DNA of 64,000 nucleotides from Circinella umbellata (taxonomy: Eukaryota > Mucoromycota > Mucoromycetes > Mucorales > Lichtheimiaceae), in the NCBI GenBank assembly GCA_025093555.1, contig JAIWNF010000018.1, positions 558,001 through 622,000 on the forward strand, given 5' to 3'. Made by a program: the position numbers and the translations under genes. Numbering within the stretch: position 1 is the first letter of the stretch; every line of letters begins with the position of its first letter. The notes under the pieces were generated by a model, which worked only from the letters and a program-made list of their open reading frames with translations, was not told the DNA's origin and made no database searches. Below, one piece after another: positions 13,454 to 27,783 of this stretch.

Positions 13454-14302
13454 ATATACATAATTCTACCATCACTTAAAATAACTAAAAAAAAATAAGA
13501 TAAAAATCAAGAAACAGAATGCTATCAGTGTACAAGACTCATTTGCATTATTAAGAGCAGGATTCAAGGTTACATTGAAAAGTCTTTTTTATTTTAGTTT
13601 TAACAGTTTAAAAATAATGATAACAGCTACACATGACTAGGCTTCTTAAGCATGATTGGAATATAAGGACTGCTGTTTCTTTTCAGAAGAAATAAAAAAT
13701 AAGAGAACCTTTACGCCAAAGATAGAAAGGTTAAATAGTTTAAACGAGAAGAAAAAATAGTATAAGCATGCCACATGGCACAAATGTTATAGGTAGGTCC
13801 TAAAAGGGAATAACTCTCTGACTTCGTTTTTCTTTTTCTTTCATTTTTCAAAAATTTAAGGCAGTAAGTTGAAAGTGTTACTGAAGATAGAACAAAGAAA
13901 AATATTACGAATGAAACAACTTTCAGAAAAATTCAGTAATTATTTAAGGGTCGATGAAGTTTTAAAAAAATGAAGACCTTTAGATAACAAAAATTACTAA
14001 GCTAAAAATAATTCTTTAAGGTTAAAAATCAGAGTTGAACTATAAAGCTTTGAATGAAAAAGTATACTATTAGGGGACGGTAGTAGCGATGGGTATGAAT
14101 TATATTAGGGATTACTTTGGATGATTGTAGGTAGGTACGTACTGACGGCAAAAAAAAAAAGTCCAAAATTAGGTTTGTATGTTTGTTTATGGCTAAACTG
14201 CTTATTGACGGCATTTATAGCTCTTAGATAATAAGACTTATAATATTTAAATAAACAACAATTTATATTGATGTAAAGTTCATAAAACTGATCAATCTAT
14301 TT

Positions 14303-14350
14303 ATTTATTATTACTATTACTATTACTATTATTATTATTATTATTATTAC
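14303..14350. repeat. Trinucleotide (ATT)n-like microsatellite
   Basis: Runs of TTATTACTATTACTATTACTATTATTATTATTATTATTATTAC make an imperfect ATT repeat with interspersed ACT units, in the gene-poor region. Confidence 0.8.
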
Positions 14351-14410
14351 AGCGTCACAAGTAGCCTCATTATGTGATCTTATTGGCTCACGCATTCCCT
14401 CTTTTCTGGT

Positions 14411-14478
14411 AAGGCAAAGACACATTTCCGCCAAAGCAATGCCATATTTCTGGCAAAGCAATGACACATTTCCGGCAT
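14411..14478. repeat. Degenerate ~22 nt tandem repeat
   Basis: Three diverged copies of a unit like GGCAAAGCAATGACACATTTCC follow one another: AAGGCAAAGACACATTTCCG, CCAAAGCAATGCCATATTTCTGG and CAAAGCAATGACACATTTCCGG. No coding potential is apparent. Confidence 0.6.
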
Positions 14479-15284
14479 TGCTAATAACATAAATAGCTCA
14501 AATTATTTCAAATAAAATCTTTTCTTTAGTTCTATCTTTACCTTTAAAATCTTTCAGTCTTTTAACAATTAAATTGACCTAACAATAGTTTTCTTTGAGC
14601 ATAAAGTCGTCTTTTAAACTCATTATAAGATTTCTCTTTTGTGGATTCAGACGTAACATTCCTGAATATAAGAACTCCCACAACCCATATTTCTATTCTA
14701 TTTTATATAACTTATTATTCAAATACAACAACATAGTGTATTATTTCTTCTTTTTTTTTATATCTTTATACGAAGAAGTACTTCAATCACACATTGGACG
14801 CTTCAATATAGAAGGGAGACACTATTAATCAAAGATAAATTACTTCGTGAGGTGGTGTGGTGATTGTACTACTGTTAGTAAATTTGTTATTGATGGCGAT
14901 GGTAGTTGTTACTGTATTGTTGTTGGTGTATGCATATGGGAGTGGTGCTTCACCAGGTTGTATCTAGTTGGGGAAGAGTCTTCCCAGATCGGGATCTTTA
15001 CTGTTCATTTGGATGACAACTGAATTTAAAATTATAAATTACATCACATAATTGAGGTCTGTATATATATATACTACTTTTAGTTATAGATTTTATAGAT
15101 TTTATTTTTTAATATCAGTGACTAAATACAGTAATACATAAAGAAGGTTTTCAGTGTATATAAAGAAGAGGTTTGATTAGAATGGTTACGATATGTTGTA
15201 AGTGGTCAAAAATAAGTTGTTTGAGCAAAGAAAAAAAAAGGCAGCGGCACCCATCATCAATAGGGCCAAGGTAAAGTTATAAAT

Positions 15285-15506
15285 TTACATGAATATCGTG
15301 AGTATTTTGAAAAAGATTGCTATATATGCAGTAGAAATGCCAAAGATGGTTGACAACATTAGAAGTATAGCCATCGAAAATACAGTTGGAAGAAGCTTTG
15401 TATAAAACTCTGTGCGGACTCTTGACCATAACATACTGCAGAAGTTTTGGATATTGGTGTATAGAGAAGCAAAGAAACTTGTAATACTTGGAATAAAGGC
15501 TGACAT
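15285..15506 (-). CDS. Possible small membrane protein (hypothetical)
   Basis: An open frame of 73 codons begins MSAFIPSITSFFASLYTNIQ and continues as an amphipathic stretch, then a hydrophobic segment TVFSMAILLMLSTIFG, suggesting one or two membrane passes. I recognise no family. The frame could continue by splicing: 14829-14963 on the same strand is open for 45 codons after a CAACTAG acceptor and encodes a Pro/Thr/Asn-rich tail beginning IQPGEAPLPYAY, but no junction joins the two unambiguously. It sits alone in a gene-poor region, so it may be chance. Confidence 0.3.
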   Translation of the reverse strand: MSAFIPSITSFFASLYTNIQNFCSMLWSRVRTEFYTKLLPTVFSMAILLMLSTIFGISTAYIAIFFKILTIFM

Positions 15507-18500
15507 ATTAATGACTTGTCAAGAAAAAATGTGAAAGAGAAAGGGCAACGATTTTATTTCAATTTATATAAAATATATAAAATAATAATACTAGATGATA
15601 AATCAATAATTACGACGGTTGTAACGCATGACACAAAAAAAAATGATAAATAAATAAATAAAAATAGTCACCAGCGTCGTCAATATACGAAGCATATATC
15701 TTATTGTAGAGCTATCAAGACAAAAAAGATACAGAATATATCACATTTTGATACCAACACTATTGTCGTATCACATACACAATAAAACAGTTTTTGTTAA
15801 CATTACTATTAATAAAACGCACATCTAGTCTTAAAATGTTTACTATATCATTCTGTAACACTGTATTGGCGCAACAATTTTCTTTTCTTTTACAACCAGC
15901 CGGTTCAATTTTTATGTTGTTATTTATAAAAAAAATTGTCCAAAAGAACATGAAAACAGAGGAGGATGCTACACGCTCATTCAACCGAAATTCTATTCTT
16001 TTCATAGTTTGCTTTGTAAAGTGGAAAAAATAAGCGACATTGGGCTGAAAGATACTAATAATTCCGCTCCAGCGTCTTGCATGACTGAAAATATGGAAAC
16101 TGAAGCTACTTACATTTCCAATAACTACACGAGTGCTTGTGACAACGTTCCGGCGACCAGGTCTGTGGAACTACACCCAACTGTAACTGGAATATGTTAG
16201 CTAAAATACCAATATGCATAGAAGCACCTTCTACCATTTTAGAGCAAAAAAAAAAATCGAAAAATAAGTACGTATTCAACTGTTCAAATTGATAAATAAG
16301 TATTTAACATATATTTAGAAAAAATTCAATATGATAAATTATTCAAATAATATATAAAAACATATTCAGGAAATATTCAGATTTTGTGCATTTTGTGCAT
16401 TTTGGAATATTTGCATATCTTTCGAAAATCTTTTTTTCTAATGGTACAATCATTACCACGATAAATTAAATGAAAAGAATTCTATTTCCCCCTTAAAAAA
16501 CTATGCTATAAAAGAAACTTTTAGAAATAAAATAAAAGAAGAGAAAAGCAATAAAAACTTATCTATGGATTTCATTTTCTTTCCATCAAAATACTAGTAC
16601 AACACCCCGCACAGGTTTCTACAATATAACGAGTAACCTGGTTTTCCGGATACAAAGTAAACAAGTGAACAAAGCGTTCTGTGCTTGTATAAAATAAACA
16701 AAAGTCCAAGCACATCCTATGGGGAAAAAAAAGCTAAAACCATCACGAGCATATATGTAAGATAGATAATATATTATTCAAGTACATACATTATATTATT
16801 TCAATTCAAGTACTGTTGCTTTAGCTAGTAAAAGGCCTCTTATCTTTTTTTCTTGATTTTTATAAAATACTGTATTATTACAGCGCGTATACATATACAT
16901 GAACAATGCTCAGTTGCTACGATAATATTATATACAAGAATATATAAACAAATATAAAGACTAAGGTGACAAGGGTATTACTATATGGCGGCCTCTACTA
17001 TCTCGGCAATGATTTGTATATAGCCGTACTAGTCAGTACCTGTACGGCCGAGCTTATCACAAATGTCATTTGATTGCTTGTCTGTCCATTATTTTTATTA
17101 TTATTATTTAGCATATAAAAAGGCTTTAGTCTCAACCTTCTTTTAAGAAGCTTGTTAAATCATGTAATTAATACGTACAGTTTTTTTGTCAGCGGTCATA
17201 TGAACATATAGCTTGTGCAAAGAAATTATTGGAGTAGAATTTCAATGTTACGTATGTACAATACATACTCAATATTATTGCATTGGTACGCCTGCTATGA
17301 GTCAAGATGTTAAATTAGTTAAACAACATAAAATAGTTATAATCGCTCTCTTGTTAATATGTTAGGTGAAAGCATAACGTATTAATTAAATAGTGTGAAC
17401 ACCAGCGATAATATCGTTTATCACAGACGGGATTGTTAGATGAGAGTAAAATAATAAAAATAATTGTATAAAAATAAACTTGGGTTTATTCATATAATTG
17501 ATGATAATAGATATAAAAAGGATAAAAATTCAGGAATATGGCGTCTGTATTTGTTTAAACAAGCCGTAATTGGGTCTTGAGAGATTGATGTCACAATAAA
17601 AAAAAAGAGCTTATGCAATATTGTAATTTGTTAAAGTCAATGTCTTTATTTTATTTGAATATTAAGAATATTTATGTTATATCAATCGGAATTAATAAAA
17701 AATAATGAGACGTTAAAAAGGCAACGAGACCCAAAAGAACAATAATTGAACTGAAATTTATTAAAATAAAATATTATGTCTATTCATATAAATCTTATTA
17801 TAGGTGGGATGTATTAGTATGTGTATACAGATATACGTGAGACTTATATTTGTGAATTATGAATATAAGATAAATGATATTAAGATTAGACTTTGTGCGC
17901 TTAACGATATCTGTTATCATTATAGAAGATGACGAACTTCTGTGTTCTTACAAATCATAATCCAAATAGGAATATACACAAAATGTCAGCAAAACATAAT
18001 GGGAAGATACGCTATACTTTAATATTTAAAATGACAAATAATTATCTTTATGAATAATATGTGCCGGATAAAACATGGATAGTATTCAAACACGTTGGTG
18101 CTAATGAGCTATAAAATTTGGTATATTTTTTATATATTTTAGATTATTTAATTTATTAGGTTGGTTTCAAGTGTGTTGGATCAATTAAGATTAATATCAT
18201 CATAATAAGTTGTTATACAAAGAAAATAAATAAATAGTATAGTTTCTTGATGAAGTCTGTTCAGTAAGAGAAATCCTACTGCTAATACCACAAAAGGATT
18301 GACTATGGCTGTTGGCGCTGTGGCCCTACCCGCGAAAAAAAATCGCACCGCTAAGCAAAACTACCCTATATATATGAACTAATGAATTCCAAAATGATAC
18401 CACGTGGATTTGATATAGGAATTATATTTTTTTGTGCGAATAAAATGCGGTATGACAATATGGTTGGTCCGTCCGCACATCTGGGCATTTCCTAAATACT

Positions 18501-20587
18501 TTTTTTATGTGCATGATAATAACGAATTCAGTTTACGCGATGAATAGAGTATTTGTTTAAACATAGATATAAAATAACTAGTAACAGATGTGCCTTAATT
18601 TGATGTGAAACATCATCATTCATGTTATCAATAACAAATAAAGAAAAAAAAAGATAATAATCATGCTACTACTGTTCCAACATTATTCTACTTTTTATGT
18701 CAATATACCAAACAATACGTATATATGTATTTTCATATAAACATAACATACTAGTATAGTAGTATATATTATATATAGAAAAAATCGGATCATTTGCATA
18801 ATGTCTTACAGCTCCTCCATTTTTGGTGGTATTAAAAAAACTAGAGGTACGTAGTACAATAACAATAAATATATCTCCAGGGTCTATATTATTTGTTAGC
18901 AAATAAAAACAACAAAGATAAATTTTTACGCTGCACAATCATCGTCTTCTTTTGTCTTCAAAATATTTATTCATATATAATTAAAAATAATAATATTATT
19001 ATATTATTAATAAAACAAATACGAGTATCATTATTGATATTATTGTTTTAGCTATGAAAGTATATGGTTCCTGTCCCGTGTTCTTTCAACTCTGTTACAC
19101 AATATACTACATGTGCGAATCCCTACCTATATACTGTAGAAGAAATTACCACTTGCAAATAAATAAATGAATTACGTATATAGATTAAAGGTGCATAATA
19201 AAATTAGAGTTATCATAATACGTCGTGCAATGATGGTACGTCATCATTATTATTGTGGTACATCTAGAAGTCGTGTAATTTTTTTTTTACAGTACCACCG
19301 CATCAGTATTCAAAAGCAGAAGTCTAAATAAATTAACATGGACCCACAGATCACAGATGCTGTCCTTTCGTATTGAACTCAAAACTATAGATGTAAGTAT
19401 CACTTTTCAAAAAGATTCTCAAAGATGGCCCCTTTTTTTCGCACCAACATAAGTATTTTATAATAGTACAAAGAGCATAATATAAAAAAAATAACTATTT
19501 AGCACATCATATTTCTAAAGATTATCAGACCGTTTTCTGTTGTACCGGTGTTGCGAGTTTACTTTTTATAAAGTAAAAAATCATTACTCTTAAAGTATAG
19601 TAGTACATATATATATATGAGTATATATATACTTATATAGATAAAATTTTGCTGTAAAATAGATGAAGAGAACCAATAAATGAACGTAAAACGTTAAAAT
19701 ATACATCATACTCAATAGTAACGAAAATGATTCTTTTTATATATATCACAACTTTCTGAGACAAAATAGGTAATAGCTATATTTATTATACTTTTTAATG
19801 AGAGAAGAAAGTTTGTAAATATTGCATATTATTATTCTTTGTGTGTAATTTCTTGTAATTCATTCTTTTTTCTTTTTCGCAGAAGTTGCTACGTACTTAT
19901 TAAAACCTTATTTTTTACATCAATAAGTATTCACACTTTTTTAAAAAAAAACGAAAGAAAAATGGCGGGAAAAAAAGAGTGTCCTTTGTTAGTAGGGCAA
20001 ATTTTATGGTCATGAGTCATTGTTGTTGTTGTCTGACGCCTTAAAAGTAAAACTAAACTTATTAATCGAGAAAACAAGCCCAAAAAGTTTGATTACAATA
20101 TTATCGAACTCAGCAACCATTAAATGGTTTATCTGAAGTGTTTAATATAGAAAAGAGAAGCGTAAATAATTATCATTCATCATAAATCGAGTATAAACAA
20201 AGGACTACATTTTTCTTTACATTATAATGCTAATCAAAAATGAATTTTTTAGATGGTAAAAAAATTAAGGATTAAATTCTTAAAGGAGATAGCAAGCCAA
20301 AAGGGGAATACATCATAATAGTATGAAAAATAAAAATCAGGCACGTTCTTGGCGGAAAAGATTCTTACTGGTGAGGTAATGTATTGTTTTGATTTCGATT
20401 TTAGAAGTAATACTTTGTAATAAATAAACAAACAAACAACGTTTGGAAAAAAAACCCGGAGATGGAGCAAATATAATAATAAATTGTCAGGAACGAAAGG
20501 AAGTTAAGGTTGTTTCAGTTTTGCAACAGCCTTTCTCCTCCACCACTACCTTTTTTAGACCCGTCAAACTTGAAACATCCGATCTCT

Positions 20588-20590
<3 letters not shown>

Positions 20591-20623
<33 letters not shown>
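20591..20623. repeat. Homopolymer run of 33 T
   Basis: A (CT)-rich lead-in at 20583-20590 is followed by 33 consecutive T. On the minus strand this is a poly(A) run. It could be a microsatellite or the tail of a retroposed transcript; the flanking sequence shows no recognisable gene. Confidence 0.8.
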
Positions 20624-20624
<1 letters not shown>

Positions 20625-21203
20625 AAATCATGTAGCTGGGGTACATCACTAAAAATAATATCATGATCTTTTATGTATACTATGGGGCACAGAAATGGTT
20701 ATATTATTTATTATGTACAAGAAAAATACAATGAATGATGTAAAATAAAAGATGGCGAAGGGACAGAGTGCTATTATATAATAAAAATAGCCTTTCTTTT
20801 TTCAAGTAGGTTTTCTATATTGGTAATAATAAGAGATAGATACACAAAAATATGATAAAAAGTGGGGAGGTACTTTTAAAAAAAAATATTCACTGGTAAT
20901 ATAGAAAATAGTAGTAGGCATACAATTATTACAAATAAAGAAGAGGATAATGAACGATAGAAGTTTTTTTTTATGAAGCAGGATATATGAGGTGAGTTTG
21001 AGACAAAAGTCTTTGGTTGGTTTGTACAGAAACATGCAAAAGAAAAATATTATATGGGGTTAATTATGAGTATCATGAATAAATGCAAATATTATAATAA
21101 GTGAAATAAATAAATAAAAATATTAACAAAAAGAGAAAGAACAAGAGTATAAGTTTGTAAGTAATAAGTTATTGGTTGTCGATGTTATTGTTGATCAAAT
21201 ATT

Positions 21204-23741
21204 TTAAGACTGTTCATCCAAAGAATTCCATAACGCGTCGCGAATAATAGAATCGTTTCTAAGTGTCTCTGCATCTTGGAATATTACAATATCAACACTA
21301 CATAGTTGTTTTACTTTCGCAACTCTTGATTGCAAAGAAACAGAAGAAATTGAAGCCATATCACCTAATGTGGCAGCGCGCCGACTTGATGCATCGTTGC
21401 TATTAATACTATTGGGAGGTCGTTGTTCATTATTATTTTTCGATGTGTTTGGAGTAAACAAGGACGTCATTGCTGAAATTGTATTACTCCGTCCTAACTG
21501 CTGCTGCTGCTGTTGTTGTACTTCATCTTTTTTCTTATTGGAAGAAACGTCTCGAATAAATATCTTCAAGATTCGATCAGGATACTCGGCGGCAATATGC
21601 CCATAGATTTCCAAATCAATTTCTCCAGAATCTCCAATCAGCACAAATTGGCGATGAGGAAAATCTTTGATGATTTGTAAAATAGCATCACGTTTGGCAC
21701 GACCGGGGACTTCGATTAATCGAGCTAATAATTTACCATCAACTCGTAAATGCATACTACCAGGCGGAAAAGCATTTGATTTTAAAAATTGATCCAGCAT
21801 AGGCATCAGTTGAAAAGGACTATTTGAAACATAATGGAATGCTGCTCCTTGTGTATACTACCATTATAAAAAAAATTAACAGAATAATAATGTTAATAAT
21901 TTCTGAGTTAGTAATCTTTATTGTATTATGTGTATGATCAGTCCTGTATTAAAGTATGTATACAAATTACTCCTTAAATTTAAAATAAACTTAAGCTTAC
22001 CCAATGCGCATATGCATCAGCCATCCCTGGGACATCGCGTGATTGTTTGAAAAATGTATTAGAGAGTACAGTACGAGGACCAGCCAAAATTTGTGTATCC
22101 TTGATTGTATCGTCAATATCTGATATTATGGAAATTCCTTTTGGCTCAACGAGACTGACATGACCGAAAGAAGGCTTGAAAGTCTCTGCTTGAGATCGTA
22201 ATCGAATAATACGTGTTGTACATTGATCATGTTCTTTTGCCCACAATTGTACTTGACTATCGGGTATAATTATTTCACCATTCATAAACCCAGTATTTTC
22301 AGTCTTGATTTCAGTGTTGTAGATTGATGTAATTGTAGTGGCAGCAATAGTCGTATTTTCGTTTATAGAAGATGAGGCTGTAGATGATGATGATGATGAT
22401 GATTCTATTGAATCAACAATAAGCTGATTATTATTACTATAAAATTCGTCATTACTATTACTAGTAAAAGTCGTGAACGTAGTATTGGAAGAAGGAGAAG
22501 AAAGACCACTTCCTGAAGTAGAAGAATCGGATTGTGAGCGGAAGGAAGTTGTGGATGCGGAGTAAGGACTTCGACCTCCATCTAAAACAGTGGAGAGCGG
22601 GTTACCTGGTCGAAGAGCCAATAATGGATCAATCAACAACGGAGGAGTTGTCGTATTAATATTTTGTAGTGGTTGCTCATAATAATAAAAATCATCGTCC
22701 AGTTTTTTTTCATTATCGTCGTCAGCTGGTGATGACTGAAAGCCTGAGTCAGTCGACGCAGCCGAACTTCGGCGAACTTCACTATTTGTTGATTGTTGTG
22801 GAATAAAAAAGGGCTCAATGGCTGCTGCATTTGTATCTGCAATCATGTCTGCATCCATATCATTACTGCTGTTGTTGTCAATCGTATAAGCGGACGTTGA
22901 ATATTCATCTTGTTGGTGTTTTTCATCAATACTAACATCTTGCATACGCTGTTCTATTGATGTAGCACCATCAGCATGTATCACAAACTTTTTGTTGCCT
23001 TTATTTTTTGCCAAAAAGTATTTAAACCGTTGTTCAAACCGATCCGAGGACGGCCGATCAGCTGAAGTTTTTCCAGCGATATTCTTGGTTACACCTTTTT
23101 ATAATAAAAAAAGAAGCATGTTTAAACTATATTTAATTCTTGTTTTACTTTTCATTATTTTGTCATTATCATTGTAATTTGTTTGCCAACAAAAAAAGGG
23201 GATTATTAAGATAATTTTTAATAATCAGGGACGACAAGGAAAAAAGGGATGAAAATATATATTATGAGTCGTATATTTACCCATAGCAACCTTTTGCTTA
23301 GCAACAGAAATATTATGCGACAAGGCCCATCCTTTAGTTTGAACTACCCATTGAGAAGGATCTATAAAAAAATATACAATATTTATAGTCGCGCAGTAGA
23401 TATAAAATAAAGAACGTATTGGAGTGACGTGAGTAAGTAACAGTAACTGAGATGTTGGTGACTTTTTTTTTTAAATCATTGATATTGAGAATGATTTTAT
23501 TACCATCTTTTTTACGCATGGCATAAGTGGGAAATAACACGACCTCACGATCTGATGACTTTGTGGTAGTGTTGCTGTTTATATCGTCTGACATTAATTT
23601 TGCTGATATTCCATTAGTAAATGATGCAGGCATACTGGAGCTATCAGTACTAGTAGGTGAATAAATGTAACCGAATTCATTATTTGGTGATGCGTATGGA
23701 TGATATAGTTGTTGCTGATAATTCTCGGATTGTGTGGTCAT
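21204..23741 (-). CDS. App1-like phosphatidate phosphatase (DUF2183)
   Basis: App1-type phosphatases dephosphorylate phosphatidate to diacylglycerol and act at cortical actin patches in yeast. Exons on the minus strand: 23504-23741, 23281-23361, 22001-23094, 21204-21857, about 688 aa, phases consistent. The catalytic haloacid-dehalogenase motif DIDDT lies in the sequence ISIISDIDDTIKDTQIL at about residue 430, near the end of exon 3. The second conserved block is FVLIGDSGEIDLEIYGHIA, about residue 545, in exon 4. The N-terminal half has the usual App1 pieces VVLFPTYAMR, WVVQTKGWALS and a region before the DIDDT rich in Ser/Thr/Asn with an acidic poly-Ser run. Two Gln/Asn/Ser-rich insertions (about residues 130-370 and after 580) make it longer than a minimal domain. 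Start chosen at MTTQSENYQQ; upstream is G/A-rich and non-coding. Confidence 0.9.
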
Positions 23742-26700
23742 GATACTAAAAGCATACAAACTTAGAGAAAAAGAAAAAAAAGGGAAAAAGGGAAAGAGCG
23801 AGGGAGAGATCGAGGGGAGAGAGAAAAAAAATGACACAAGTGAGCAAGGCACGTTCTTTATATACAAATTTCAAATCATCGGAAACCGGAGGTGGTTTTA
23901 TTTATTTACTTATCTGTGCTTCTTTTTTGGAAGAAAATGGGGGGGGGGCAGTATGTAACACTGGGTATGTAATTGTTTCCTCCTGGAAACTCCGAATCAT
24001 CAATGGACTTCATAAACAAGATGATCCTTCTGTTTAGTATAACATGTGGTTCTATATACTTCTGCGTAATTTTTTTTTATTATTGTTATGATATAAAACA
24101 AATTACTTTTTTTTTGTTGTCACAGGACTTTTCTTAGGATATAAAGAAATAAAGTATAGGCGGAGTTGCCGTATGCCTGTGCATATATTAACTGTTTTCA
24201 AGAGCTTTCAACCATGAAATTGTTGAACCATATAATAAGCCGATGATAGGCAATATATCATATTGTTTATAGCTATTAGTTATTTATTTTTACTTTTAAT
24301 ACGGTTCACATCATGTATTGTGTAATTGTATGTCGTATTACAAAAATGTAGTATCAAGTAGCAATCCAGTTGAATGTCGCCATAGTAATAAAAAAAGAAA
24401 GTTTAATAATCAAATCTTATTCTTTGTCATCATTTCTGCTTTTTTTTTATTGTTCTCTTTGAAAAATACAAGATTACTAAAAGATAAGTAGTAGGTCATA
24501 GTGAGCTATATATGAAAGTTAAAAAAAAACCGAGCCAGATATACATATTATTGTTTTTTGTTGTCATGTGAACTTTTACCACATTTACCAGTTTTAAGAA
24601 TTCATATTCTTGGCTGCAATTTTTTTTTCCATTTTGATTGATCAGTTTGTATTCTTCTTTTTTTTCTAATCTGGTAGGTCCGAGTTGGTGTCACTCTTAT
24701 TGGCACCGTCGACTTTTTTTTTTAAAAAAGGAGAAACTGTTCTGAACAGTTGTATATAGCTCATGTTGTTGCTCTATTGAAAAGCAGAAACACAGGTTCA
24801 CCCAAATTTATAAATTCTATTCATTCTAGTCGCTGTCTAAGTCTGTTGACACTGATAGATATAAATACCGAGAAATGGTTTCAATATAGAAAGGTTACTT
24901 CGAATGAGGCATTCACATCGATATATTTGTAGTCAGAAATAGCGTTGTCATGCATCTCTGGTGGATTTTCTTGGCTTTCATTATAATAACAATCAGGCGC
25001 AAGGATAAGCGTTAAAAGCGATCATTGAAGAAAACAGAGGGAAAAAAATACAGAGACAGAGATATCATCGATCTATGGCTACCAAAGACACAAACTGTTA
25101 GGGCTACTCAAGAAAAATCTTATCTTGACAACAAGAAGCTGAAGTATTTCATTTATTATGGTTGGATCCTTGTATTGTTCCTTGAAAAAAAAAAGAAAGT
25201 ACTTAAAAATAGTAAACATGTATTGTTTTTGAGGCAAATCTCTTTTTCCTTAAAAAAAAACAAAATCAGCTCCCCCTCTCACCTCTTACAAATATTTTGT
25301 CCCTATGATTCTTAAATTTTCTTTTGGAAGTTTGTCCAATAGTAACAAAAAAAATTTTTTTTCTCGAAAAGAGCAGCTTTATTTTCCAAACTTTTATGTT
25401 TTAGATTATTTACCTTTTTTCTTCTTCTTGTTTAACACTAACCCTTTTTTTTTAATTATTTCGCTATAGTTGGGTAATGATGAATTATTTGTATATATTC
25501 TTTTTTAAATTCGGATAAATTTGTTTCGGCAATTGGCTAGAATTTTATTCCGGTTATGGGTTATTTTTATCATTTTTCCTTAGAGTTACACCAGACAAAA
25601 TACATCAATTCTCAAAAAAAACTCCATAATAAGGAATTGAGCGAAACAGGTTTATGATAAGATTCGTTTCTTAATAGACTAATATGTTGTACATGTAAAA
25701 AATACATTGTGTTTTTTTTGGGGGGGGGGTGGGAAGGGGAAGAGGAATGGTGGAACTGACTTCTTGTTTGGTTGGCTTGTATATCATTCACACCCAAATG
25801 TTGCTATTCCCAAAATTTGAGTTGTAAGATAGTAGGACATTGATGGAAGAGTACTTTTTTTAGGACTATATATTGAATCCCCAAATATTGCTAATAGTAA
25901 CATAATGTTTTTTGTTTTGTTGGATAATTAATTTCGGTAAAAATGAACACAAGAAAGAAATATTATAATATAAAGATGTCTTTCATCCATTACAAATTGA
26001 ACGGGATTTTACTAATGTTGTCAGTATGGGGTAATTTAAGAAATTCTTGAGCTTATTTATATCACCCTCTTATATGTAATAAATTATATAAAGTGCTAAA
26101 AGATAAGATACTTAGTCATTTTTTGTATGGTTATTTAATAGCACGACCCAAATCCATTCATGATATAATGTAGCCTCATATACCAACAAGAAAAAAAATA
26201 CCAATTAAGGAAGAAATAACTCTATTGTTATGCATTAGTTTTAATTACATATCAATGTAAATAAATAAATAAGCAATCATCAATACATTATGTGCATTTT
26301 CAATATTCTTTGAACAGTTTTTTTCTAATGTACAATTTAATATAACTGTTGCCTTATATTCATGCATTAATATTTTAAGACACCCAAGTAATCTTTATTT
26401 TCTTATCCTGCTAAACTATAGTAAGTATATATACACATATAGACACATGCAGAAGTTTATCGCGTCATGACCACCAGATGAACGCGAGGAGCGAGGACCT
26501 TATGTAAATTGAATCATCTGATGTACTACAAGTAATTAAATGACGAAGTAGTTATCCATCTTTTAGTAACGAAAAAAAAGAAAACATATCTCGTCGTGAC
26601 TATAAAGAAAATCTTATTTATCTTCTAATAACACTAGTGAGTAATATGTCAGTGGCTATCCATAATTGCCTGCCTGCTGAAATGTGAGTTTTTGACCTGA

Positions 26701-27783
26701 CTTTTTTATAGAAAAAATCGTGTAACACAAAGGCAAGAAATTTTTTCCTCAGTAAATTCTATTGTATAATTTTATGCATAATTTTTGCTATATAAAACTT
26801 CAAGGCATAATAAAGTTATTTATAATATTTTTAAAAAGATAACACTTACATGTAAATAATAACATAATTGAAAGATGAATAAATAATCGTTTGACGCCAT
26901 TTATTCATAGCGTGCTACGTATATATGATATTGTAATAATCTAAGGGAAAAATTTTTTTTCCGTTCCTGTGATCAATAGTGCAAAAAAAAAAGGGTGATC
27001 ATCGGCTTCATTCCGTTTTGTGATAAATCATCTATTTGAGAGAACCATTATGGTAGGACATAGACTTTGACTTTTAAGTAATAGATTGACTACTCCTGAT
27101 GAATATTATTTACATAACAGGAAGAGAATTTATTTTTTCCAACATGAGAATATCATAGAGAGAGGTCATGGGAAGCATTTAAAAGTTTTTTCCATATAGT
27201 AAAATTCTCATCTTTACTCACTGACCAACCTGGGTTCTCGATCTACCTATAATATAAGATTATAGATCCACAAGGTAGCGCGGACCAGAAAATCATGGGT
27301 CCCTTCTCTTTTAATATAAAAATCTCGTTTACTGCGCTAATTTATAAAAAAAAGAAGCCCCATGAAAAAAAGTTCGGAGGAACTTCAAAGTAATACATAT
27401 CTTAGGGCTTATATATATATATATAAGTTCTAGTATAACGATAATAAAATTAGCTGCTTGTTATGCTCTACACATGTAGGACGAATGGTGACCCGTGCGT
27501 TTGTGATTTGATAAGTTTTATTCGTCTTTTATTTTATGTGGTCAATTCTCTATCATCAGGATAATGGATGTTCCAGACTCTCTTCTTCCCTAATGGAGTA
27601 GCCCTTTTCTTTTCGGCTTACTATACCGAAGAAGCTTATTTTATATATATAGCACACAGTTATTTCCTTTTAACCCAAACTACGATTATCTCCATTTTGA
27701 CAGACTTTTATTTTTTTATTTTGCATAAATAAAATGTAGCAATCTTAGAATTTATTATTAATACGTGACAATATAATTCATTA
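23742..27783. other. 4 kb intergenic region, no gene recognised
   Basis: The first 200 bp is the purine-rich promoter side of the App1-like gene (AAAGGGAAAAAGGGAAAG and a G run at 23939-23948). The rest is AT-rich with T homopolymers (for example 24715-24723, 25352-25364) and a TG/G-run at 25709-25731. Open frames such as 25025-25315 are Lys-rich, low complexity and without family signature. I looked specifically for a kinesin motor downstream of the coiled-coil gene at 27784 and saw none. Confidence 0.5.

Larger units (their letters stand above)
13361..21203. other. 7.8 kb gene-poor AT-rich region
   Basis: Both strands carry frequent stops, with no recognisable domain. Contents: an (ATT)n-type tract about 14303-14350, a small degenerate tandem repeat 14411-14478, one doubtful small membrane ORF 15285-15506 (with a possible further exon 14829-14963), a less AT-rich open stretch about 16030-16200 ending ATRSVELHPTVTGIC with no family resemblance, a short inverted repeat around 19229-19248, and a 33-nt T run at 20591-20623. 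The remainder looks like unconstrained intergenic DNA, or relics too decayed to name. Confidence 0.5.

Noticed and set aside
25025..25315. 96-codon Lys-rich frame
   Set aside because: Composition follows A-rich DNA, no motif, isolated in a gene-poor region.
27225..27305. Less AT-rich patch with GGTTCTCGATC and GGACC...GGGTCC considered as a tRNA gene
   Set aside because: Neither strand gives proper A and B boxes with a foldable cloverleaf; the T-loop consensus TTCRANY is absent.
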